Assembly: GCA_038049695.1 (NCBI GenBank)
Contig: CP142456.1
Coordinates: forward strand, 43,256,001 to 43,320,000
Reading direction: 5' to 3'
Origin: Cinnamomum chago
Lineage: Eukaryota > Streptophyta > Magnoliopsida > Laurales > Lauraceae
Length of the DNA stretch: 64,000 nt
Numbering within the stretch: position 1 is the stretch's first letter; every line of letters begins with the position of its first letter. The translations under genes and the position numbers were made by a program. This document shows positions 55,949 to 64,000 of the stretch, piece by piece. The notes beneath the pieces were generated by a model. That model was given only the letters and a program-made list of their open reading frames with translations, searched no databases and was not told the origin of the DNA.

Positions 55949-57316
55949 TGATCATTCCTAAAACAGGGTTGCAATTATAAATTATTCTCCGCCACTACCT
56001 CTGCTTGCAAAAGCAGAGATGTTAACCGAGTATCGTATCCACTGGGACAAAAAGGCTAAGTTGCGTTGTTTCCTAAATTCCTAAACTAATCCTAGTATAA
56101 GACAAAGTTTTGATTATTAAACTAATCCTATTAGAAAATGAAGTAATGGGTTGATTGGTTTTGATTAACAAATTAATGATTTCTAAATTAACAAATTAAA
56201 AGACAACTTTGATTCAATCAGAGAAAAGATCTAAGGGTACGAATCCATTCTAACCTCGCACAATGGCAAGTATAGGCCTAGGGTTTTACTGTCAACGCTA
56301 TAGAGCCTCGTCCTGGTTACAAACCTTCAGAGTCAACAAAAAAGAGACGTGGATGTGAATCAGGGCATAACCTATCTCTATGGCATAGATTATCCTAGAT
56401 CTAACAAACACATTCATTCAAGCATCATTATATGACTTAGTATTCAAATCTACAAGATTAAAACACCAAAGAAAGAAATATTGCATTCATAAAATCCAAT
56501 CAATGGATTAACATCTTGTCATATAATCAAAAGCGTTTAAAATAAACCCTAAACCTATACATCACCATAAACAAAAGGTTAGGGCTTCGTCGCAACCCAA
56601 AGATAAGAATTTAGTTACGCATGGAAGACGATTGACGAAGAATCTCTGATGAAATCGCTATGGACATGCTTCCAAAAGCTCCAAAACCTTGCTCCAGACC
56701 TTCTCCTAAGATGTCAATATCCCCAAAAACGAGTTTGGGCTCTTATTTATAAGTTTTGGGGTGAAAAAGGTCTTTAATTCGTGCAGGAGATGGATTCCCG
56801 TCGGGTCCGGGCCCACTGGTCATCACAGTGAACTTCGCAAGGTTATATCTCCCTCGATATTGCTCCAATTTATACAATCTTAGACTCTACGGATATCTAC
56901 TCGAAAAGAGCTTTCCAACGGTATGTAGATTTCACTAATCCGACACTCGAGTTGAAAGTTATGACCATTTCAAGTTGCTGCCCCTGAAAATTCCGAGAAT
57001 AATGGTGCAATTAGAAGACCTTCCATGTTGGTATGCTATGGGGTGAGTGGGACCCATGTTGGACATCCAAGGCATGTTTGAACTCTTGCTTTGCTTTCTT
57101 ATTTGAGTCTCTTCCCATATTTGACATGCTTTCTTACTTGCAACTCCGGTTTGTCATGCATTGTGAGATTTCTTCCATTTTAGCTCTGAATTTCGCTCAT
57201 TGCATCTGTAGTACCTACAAATAATAAAATAACATAATTAAGCTAATTAATCTCTTTCGACGGTATAACCAAGTCCTCATTAAGTGGCCTAAAATGTATG
57301 TTTTAGGCTCTCATCA
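55949..57316 (-). repeat. Element A 5' LTR
   Basis: Pairs with 10063-11431. A TATA box (TATAAATA on the minus strand) is at 56744-56751. About 25-30 substitutions relative to the other LTR by eye. Confidence 0.93.
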
Positions 57317-57321
57317 ATGTC

Positions 57322-58667
57322 CTCAATCAATTTGAAAATGAAAGCTCATAAATGTATGCCAAAGGCTTTTAAAAGTTTTAGCTCATAAAAATATTTATGA
57401 TTGAGGAAAGAATGCTAATCAAATGTTAAAAATAACTTGTAAACGATTTACATATGTATTCTAAACAATTTGTGAAATTCTAAGAACAAAACATGTGATG
57501 CATAAGGATGTCAATCAAATTAACAATGTAGCTCAATATGTGTATGCTATAAGCATAAAACATAAAAATAGATTTGAATGAAGTTAGGGGACAAATCATA
57601 TGTAATTATAAATTCAATTTGAAAATGATATACCTATCAAAGCAAGGCAAGTTGTTAAACTTTAAAACAAAAGTACATATGATTTGTGAAGTTGTTGAAT
57701 CCAAAACATAAGATAGATTTGAAAGAGGTTTTCTTATGATGAAAAACAACAACCATAGATTCAACCAAGTATAGGAATCATGTTACATATAATTTCAAAG
57801 ATGTTTTCATTAACATGATTTACTTAGATATACCAATTTAAGTACTACTTGGATTGAGTCAAGGTGATGCATCCAAAACAATAAATCAATTCAAAACATA
57901 TACATGTTAAGGACACAACAAAACATAGTTTATCATGCTAGAAAAGATTTACCAATAATAAAGCAAAGCATGACAACATATGGTTAAGGAAAGTAAAGCT
58001 TACTTAGTGATTTAACTCAATGAAACCAAGCTTTAGCTTTCCAAATGACCCCTTTCATCTCTTAACTCATTCCCCTTTGATTAGCCTCAAAACATCTGAA
58101 GGAGGGCCTAAAAATTGCTTACTTTTGGCAAAGGAATGAACTAATATTTATAGCCAAAAAGTGCCCAACGACTCTTCCCCGGTCGACCTGGCCTTCAACG
58201 GTCATAAAACTGACCGTTTGAAAAGAAGCCCAACGGCTCTTTACCCGGTCGACCGGGTCCATGGGCTCGATCGACCGAGCACACTGCAGGTCGACCCGGG
58301 CCCAGGGACCAAATTCCCTTAAAATTCATATTTTAAAGTATTTCTTGAAGGGAACTTTTGAGCCACTGAATCAAGCTTGGAAACATGGTTTAAATCAAAC
58401 TAAGAGGATTAAAACCATGAAAACATAAAAAGCCTAAATTGATTTGAAAGATTTAAAACATAGGCTAGCTTGATTTATAAAAAATTCTTTTCAAAACTAA
58501 TTGCATCCAAGTTTAAAAACAAAACATGCACAAAACAATATTTCTACAAGTCTTAAAAACAATGTATGTGTAAATCAAGATTTTCTAAATCAATGCAAGT
58601 GTGAAAATTCAAATGATGCTAAAATGTTAATGCATCCATCAAATTGCAATACACAAAATTCCTAATA
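57322..58667 (-). mobile_element. Solo LTR E, right part
   Basis: Continues the LTR interrupted by A. It holds the TATA box (GCTATAAATATT on the minus strand, 58145-58155) and, upstream of it, the palindrome cluster at 58179-58305. It ends in CCTAATA rather than the CCTAACA of the plus-strand family end, and is followed by the ATTTT target copy. Confidence 0.9.
58179..58305 (-). promoter_or_regulatory. Palindrome cluster upstream of TATA, solo LTR E
   Basis: ACCCGGTCGACCGGGT at 58243-58258 is a perfect 16-bp palindrome. CTCGATCGACCGAG and CAGGTCGACCCGG are eroded ones. The AACGGTCA/TGACCGTT stem is at 58197-58218. The arrangement matches B and C although the bases flanking each core differ. 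Confidence 0.72.
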
Positions 58668-59858
58668 ATTTTTTCTCACTTTTTTTACTAAAAATAATCA
58701 GTTTTGGGTTATTTAACTCGGTTTGACTAAAAATAATCAGTTTTGGGAATTTAGCTCATTTTGCAAAAAAGAAAAAATCAGCTTTGTTATTTAGTTCGTT
58801 TTGACTAAAAATAATCAATTTCGTTATTTAGTTCGTTTTAGCAAAAAGCGATCAGTTTTGCAAGATCGTGTGTTCCAGTGAGCTTTTATGTGTATCTTGG
58901 GAGGACTACTCTTTATGTTAGTGTGTGCATTTGAGTTGGTCTATTTGATTAGTTCATCACCATATTTTGTGTGTTAGTTCGCCTTTTGATTTGTGAGTCA
59001 GCAACACTCAACTTGGGCCACCTCATCGGCCTGATCCATCGGCTTGGGGCCTTAATCAATCTCTTCGCCAACTGCAACTTGGATTTCCTTAGTGTGTTAT
59101 TTGCCAGGTTCTGCGACCGGTGCCTAGTGTGATGGCCAACTATACTAGTCTATTATATGCTTAGCGTGCTCATGTCACCTCGTGTGCCGGAGACTATGTA
59201 TCTATGTTTAGTGTGCTCTCGTCACCTCGTGTGCCGGGGACTATATATAATATATATGCTTAGTGTGCTTTGTCACTTCGGTGATGGATAATTTAACTTT
59301 GTGTGGTTGCCAATTTGTGAGTCTGCCTTTCATCAGCTTGATTAAGTTTTCTTGCTCTTTTTATCACCCAATTTATGTCACACTATGTTAGCCCGGTTTA
59401 CACCTTTTTTTACTTGAAAATTTTAGTATGATGCCACATCTTGTTTTATGGATACATCTTGTTTTATATGCCCGTTCAGTTTGCTCTTAGCCTTATTTAA
59501 ATACCCTGATTTGTTAGATATCTCTGATTTATTCTTGTTTTAGACACATGGAGCTTTTAATCAAATAATGTGATTTTATCATTGGTTTATTAATCAATAT
59601 TTTGGTAGCATAATTATTATCTATCTCAGTCACCTGCTAGACCGTCGTGTTTGACCCACTTCGTTTGGTGCTCTAGGTAGGGGGCCCTTTTTCCCGAGAT
59701 GGAGCGTGTGCAGTCGACTGTGGAGCTATGTGTTTTGGTAGGTTGTTGTGCTGACGATGTCATTTAGACATCGTGTTTAGCACCGGAGTTTTTCTCACAT
59801 TTTGGGGTAGTATTTCATTTAGCTTGTTATTTGTATGGGTTTTATTAGCCTTTCTTTG
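58668..59858 (+). mobile_element. LTR H, right part
   Basis: Resumes H after the nest. Its first 200 bases are diverged tandem units (GACTAAAAATAATCAGTTTT), also seen at the end of the left part. Further homology to G includes GTCACTTCGGTGATGG, ACCGTCGTGTTTGACCCAC and TTTTATTAGCCTTTCTTTG. At 59858 H is cut by G. The remaining 3' end, about 340 bp by comparison with G, should lie beyond the right edge of G. Confidence 0.65.
59159..59285 (+). repeat. ~50-bp direct repeats in LTR H
   Basis: Three units with TTAGTGTGCT and GTCACCTCGTGTGCCGGGGA cores, the last one diverged. Confidence 0.7.
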
Positions 59859-60529
59859 TGTCACGCCCCCGAACCGAAACCTCGGGGGCGGGAAATGGGA
59901 TTAAGCATAAATTATATTTTACTTCTCCCAGGATCCGCGTGTGTGAAGACAACACATTCTGAATATTTTGCGGAAGCATTTGTGGCGTTGCGACCCGAAG
60001 TCCGTGGCCATCGGATTCCGCGTCGCACTCAACCTCTAGCCCATAGCTATTATATCAAGAATCATATCAGACTGGAGTAACCATCACAATAATTTACAGA
60101 GCTGACAGTAACAGGATATTACATTCCCAAATATATTCAAGTTACAATTATCAATGTACATTAATTAAGAATCCCAAGAAAAAGGCTAACAAAAGCCATA
60201 CAACAAGAAGCTATAAACTACTACCCAAATGTGACGTAGCTCCGATGTCAGACTCAATGTCTACATGACATAGCCGACAAAACAACCTGCAAGGCATGGC
60301 TTCAAAGCCAACAAAACACTCAACTCGGGGCGAATAAATCTGAACCTGAGTACCAAAAGTAGTGGGTCAGACACGACGGTCTGGCAGGTGGATGAAAAGA
60401 TTACAATATAGCGAATAATAATACAAATGATAAACCATGCTATTTGCTCAAAATGCTGCATATAATTATACGGGTGCAAAGTCGGGAATCTCGGGGAAAA
60501 CTAGTATTCATTTCCAGCACGGGTAAAAC

Positions 60530-61240
60530 ATGAACATCTAATAAAACATGTATTCATTTACATCATCTATAATCATAGATATTTGACAATCGGGTATTCG
60601 TCTAAAACATGTATAAATATAGTGGTTTGACAAAACAAACGTTCATTTGAAACTTAAGTAAAACACAAGTATACAACAAATCAGGTATCCATAACAGTCT
60701 AGCAAAACCAATGTCCATTTGAAACATATGTAGAAGTATGGATATTTAATAAATCGGGTATCGCTTAAAACAGGTGTAACCAAAGAAATCCAACAAGACT
60801 AATGTTCATTTAAACCTATTCCAAGGTATGGATATTTTAACAATTCGGGTATTCATTTAAAAACAGGTATAAACATAGGAATCTGGCAAAACAAGTGTCA
60901 TCTAAAACATATTTCAAACCATGGATATTTGACAAATCGGGTAATCATTTAAGACGGTATAAACATAGGAATCTCACCAGCCAAATGTCATTTAAAACAA
61001 GGCACGGATATTTAACAATTCGGGTATTCACTTAAAACATGTATAAACATCGGGATCTAACAAAACGAGTGTCGTTTAAAACGCATTCCAAAGCATGGAC
61101 ATTTAATAACTCGGGTATTCATTTTAAAACATGTGTAATCATATAACTCTAGCAAAAACCATCGATCGTTAGAAACATGTGTGAAAGCACGGGTATCCAC
61201 CCAACCGGCATTCATGTAAAACATGTACGTGTGCAAAGGA
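60530..61240. repeat. Tandem array, about 120-bp units, in LTR G
   Basis: Six or seven diverged units with GGATATTTAACAAATCGGGT, ATTCATTTAAAACATGTATA and CAAAACAAGTGTCATTTAAA cores. Confidence 0.8.
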
Positions 61241-61499
61241 CATAAAACAATATAATAGTGACTGGATTTACAATAGAGAGCATTAACACTTATCTAAATA
61301 ACAACTTTCATAAAAGCAATGAATCATTTAACTGAAAACAAGTAAGCAATATAAACCATGTCGGGTGTCCAAGGAATCGGGAATTGGCAAGATGGCAATC
61401 ACAAGAAGCTAAGTCCTCTATCACCGAAGTGACAAGAGCGGGACGTTGGTCTCAGTCACACAAGGTGAGGAGACTCAACGTAAATCATATATACAATAA

Positions 61500-61600
61500 T
61501 AAATACACGGGAACGGGACCACGGTAGCGAACCGGGTATCGGGACGGGACCACGGCAATAACCGGGTATCGGGATCCAAACTGCAGCTGGCGGGACGGGA
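61500..61600. repeat. Short repeats ACCGGGTATCGGGACGGGACC
   Basis: Two to three units of about 40 bp (GGGACCACGGTAGCGAACCGGGTATCGGG-like), G-rich, inside LTR G. Confidence 0.65.
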
Positions 61601-61704
61601 GAGGGATCTCCAAGTCAGTGGATCAGACTGACAAGGTATCCAAGCTTAGTGATGCCGACTCATAGGTTAAAACCAATCGAGACATATGCAAGTAATCAAG
61701 TACA

Positions 61705-61776
61705 GTAAATAAACGGGTAAACGGGGGTGCTCAAGGGCACGTAAATAAACGGGTAAACGGGGGTGCTCAAGGGCAC
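61705..61776. repeat. Exact 36-bp tandem duplication
   Basis: Two identical adjacent copies beginning GTAAATAAACGGGTAAACGG (61705-61740 and 61741-61776). Exactness indicates a recent slip event. Confidence 0.95.
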
Positions 61777-62389
61777 ACTGTCATATCATATCGGGCAATA
61801 CATTTCGGGACAAGTAACTGTTACTAATGTAACTTCAATGCTTTCGGGAAAACAAGTCATGTAATGCAAATCTCGGGACAAGAGGTGAAACAATGAACTA
61901 TGACAATTTCGGGAAAAGTATTAATTTCAAGATCTATTTAAGTGAATAGGGGTCCCGTATGTCGATTATAACAATTACTTGGTACTCCTTGAGTTTGAAG
62001 ACATTCCGGGCTCCTTATGCACTTTTACTACTTCCAAAATTTAACATGAGCTTATGGGTAGTTCTAGATGTTACAATAGCAAGAATCAAGATTATCAACG
62101 GTCCATCCTAGGTATGACATTAATTCGGAAACATCGAGCAACCTATTCAGTCACCGAAAGGAATAGAATTCGCGATAACCAAGGGAAAGACTTGTGTTTA
62201 GATATAACGAAGATATCGCGTCGTTCCATCCCGTTCAAGATTGAAATGTATTGAACTTCGATGCTACCGAACCAACCGTGAAGAGCATCGGCTCAAGACG
62301 CTCCCACATATGGTCGAGTGAGTTCGAGGAGGTTAGCCAAGGTCCACGAAGAAAATAAACTGTACCCGCGCATCAGGCCAGGCAGACCG

Positions 62390-62546
62390 CATCGCTCGAG
62401 CGAATTTGGGAGTTCGCTCGAGCGAACTCATCGTTCGAGCGGTTATTTAAATGTGGTCGAGCGAATTAGCTACTGGAACGCCCGTATCCCTTTCTGGACA
62501 GGTCGCTCGAGCGAACTGTCATGGTCGCTCGAGCGAACTGTCCAGA
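62390..62546. repeat. CTCGAG palindrome cluster in LTR G
   Basis: Five TCGCTCGAGCGAA-like sites in 160 bases, including a perfect 18-bp palindrome AGTTCGCTCGAGCGAACT at 62411-62428. Two of the sites lie inside a TCTGGACAG (62493-62501) / CTGTCCAGA (62538-62546) inverted repeat. On the minus strand the cluster is 1.0-1.2 kb downstream of the TATA box. Confidence 0.82.
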
Positions 62547-63563
62547 AACTGAATTCTGGCAGTTCAGTTCCCTCCTTTCTCTTCCTTTTTCCTTTCCAAC
62601 ACTTGTACAAATGAGTTTTTCCTTACTTCAACAACATCCTAATTACAATAAAACTCCCATCAAGACTTCAATGAATCATTAAATCCAACCTCTTTCTTCA
62701 CATTCAATCCCCAAACAAGGAGAAGAGTTCCCATCATAGACAAGGGTTCATTTGAGTCAACATTTATAGATAAACAAGGTCTATTGATCACATTTCCATA
62801 ACCAAGGATGTTATAGCAAAACTCTAAAAAAAAGAGTATCAATTTCAAGTCAATGCAACTCATAAACATAACCATGATTAGCCAAACCAATCCTATTCTT
62901 TATAAAACCATATGAGTAAACTTGATCAAATGAAATGCATGCCTCTCCAAGAGATTAACAAGATAGAAACAACCATTAATGTGCAAATTTCGAAATCCAT
63001 ATATATGTGACAAGGAGCATATGTGCAACATGTATCCAATGATCAAAATCAAGAAATAAACTTGGGATTTTCTCATAAAACTTTGATAACATTAAAAACA
63101 TCCATTCATCCACTTGCCTTGGGTTCCAATCTAGCAAAACAAGCTCCTAATCACCTCTCAAGCTCAAGATCAACAATCTCTACAAAAACCCCCAAAAAGC
63201 CCTAAAATGGGTTACACAAAGAATGAAAATGAAAGAGCTTTCAATAATACAAATGGAGCTTCTCAAGAGCTAGAGGAACACTAATCTAGGAGATGGGAAG
63301 AATCACTTACTTGGAAGGTCCTCTAATGGACAAGGTAAGCTCAAGGAAAGTCTTGTAATGGTTGGTGAGCTCCACAAAAGCTATGGAAAGAAAGTCCTCA
63401 AGGAGATGAAGAAGATGGTGGCCTCCAATCTCTTCTTGGTGCAAGCTTGGAAGTGGATTGAGTGATGGGAAGCAAGAAGAAGAAGAGGGAGCAAGGAAAA
63501 CCCTAGACTCCATGGTTGTGCTGGAACAATGGTGAAGAATGAGCAATGAAGGAGATGGGTTCC

Positions 63564-63570
63564 TTTTATA
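63564..63570 (-). promoter_or_regulatory. TATA box of LTR G
   Basis: The minus strand reads TTATAAAAGG after GGGACCCATTCTCACTTG. It matches the arrangement in LTR H. Confidence 0.6.
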
Positions 63571-64000
63571 AACAAGTGAGAATGGGTCCCACAATTTAAA
63601 GAACTTGGGTGGCTGAAATCATCTAATTCGGGACCTCGGATGGATTCGACGAAGAAGGAAGAAATAATCGTCGAAATATCTAGTTTCCAAAAAGTCTAAT
63701 TTTGCCAAATTCTGAAATTTTCGAAATTAATGGACAGATTTGGTGTGAAAAGACTGTTTTGCCCTCAAGGCCAAGAAATCGGTTTTCGGGTTCTCAAATG
63801 GATACGAGATCAACATGAAAGTTGTAGAGGTTACCAAAACCAGTCAAATGAGGCTAAAACAAGAATTATCGAGAATTTAGAATAACCTCCCAATCACGCG
63901 CAAAGTCACTAAAAGAACCCCCAAAGGGTCCCACAAATCACAAGGCCCTCAAAATTCCCCAAAACTAGAGAAAACCATTCTAGCTCATAAACTCAACCCA

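Larger units (their letters stand above)
10063..57316 (-). mobile_element. Element A: Athila-like Ty3/gypsy, with three nested guests
   Basis: LTRs at 10063-11431 and 55949-57316 match over their length. The flanks are ATGTC at 10058-10062 and 57317-57321. The primer site matches tRNA-Asp, as expected for Athila, and a purine tract borders the left LTR. Removing guests B, C and D with one target site copy each leaves about 12.3 kb. Order on the minus strand: 5' LTR, primer site, gag, protease, RT, RNase H, integrase, an extra ORF, 3' LTR. Several frameshifts and CAG-to-TAG stops make it inactive. By eye the LTRs differ at about 25-30 positions in 1368, near 2 %. Confidence 0.93.
59859..64000 (-). 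mobile_element. LTR G, chromovirus-like (Tekay-like), runs off window
   Basis: On the minus strand this LTR ends GGTTCGGGGGCGTGACA at 59859. An LTR ending in GGGCGTGACA is typical of Tekay/Del chromoviruses. There is no TGGTATCAGAGC primer site beyond it, so this is a solo LTR or the 3' LTR of an element lying off the right edge. CTTTG (59854-59858) would be its target duplication. A TATA box (TATAAAA on the minus strand) is at 63564-63570, with GGGTCCCA about 20 bases upstream of it and a plant-like CT-rich leader after it. At least 4.1 kb long. It contains tandem arrays at 60530-61240 and 61705-61776 and a palindrome cluster at 62390-62546. No coding sequence. Confidence 0.72.

Noticed and set aside
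62318-62614. 98-codon plus-strand ORF with 'RSSE' repeats
   Set aside because: Crosses the CTCGAG palindrome cluster of LTR G; a repeat artefact.

Overview
This is plant nuclear DNA, almost certainly from an angiosperm, and it is nearly all retrotransposon. The signs are RTE-clade LINE, Sirevirus-type Ty1/copia, Athila-type and Tat-type Ty3/gypsy and chromovirus-like LTR sequences, plus a decayed plant-type PEX11 gene. I see no intact host gene, no tRNA or rRNA gene and no CRISPR array. The species cannot be told from the sequence.

Layout. 1-1962: 3' part of a dead RTE-clade LINE (+). 2451-4184: solo LTR F (-) of a Sirevirus-like family. 4185-6600: old AT-rich DNA with little recognisable. 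6660-7247: PEX11 pseudogene (-), flanked by palindromic repeats. About 7500-9531 and 58668-59858: two halves of one chromovirus-like LTR, H (+). Everything between them is a nest of later insertions. 59859-64000+: LTR G (-), from the same family as H, inserted into H's 3' end and running off the window.

The nest is resolved by exact 5-bp target site duplications (TSDs). Solo LTR E (9532-10062 plus 57322-58667, TSD ATTTT) sits in H. Athila-like element A (10063-57316, TSD ATGTC, about 12.3 kb once its guests are removed) sits in E. Three elements sit in A: B (13339-20878, TSD ACATG, - strand), C (24004-31758, TSD CAAAC, + strand) and D (36092-55761, TSD CTCTA, - strand, 19.7 kb). B and C are non-autonomous Sirevirus-derived elements. 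They have a tRNA-iMet primer site, several polypurine tracts, and one coiled-coil plus zinc-knuckle protein, but no pol. D is a Tat-type element with gag, protease, RT, two RNase H domains and integrase in one reading frame broken by three stop codons. By-eye LTR comparison puts A and D at about 2 % divergence, C at about 0.3 % and B nearly identical, which fits the nesting order.

A's coding order on the minus strand is gag, protease, RT, RNase H, [C inserted], integrase, then a separate ORF of the plant 'putative transposon protein' type split by B. That extra ORF appears to have its own promoter. The most unusual signal in the window is that clusters of perfect 14-18 bp CpG-rich palindromes recur in unrelated elements: the Sirevirus LTR promoters, A's internal promoter, the chromovirus-like LTR G, and the PEX11 flank.
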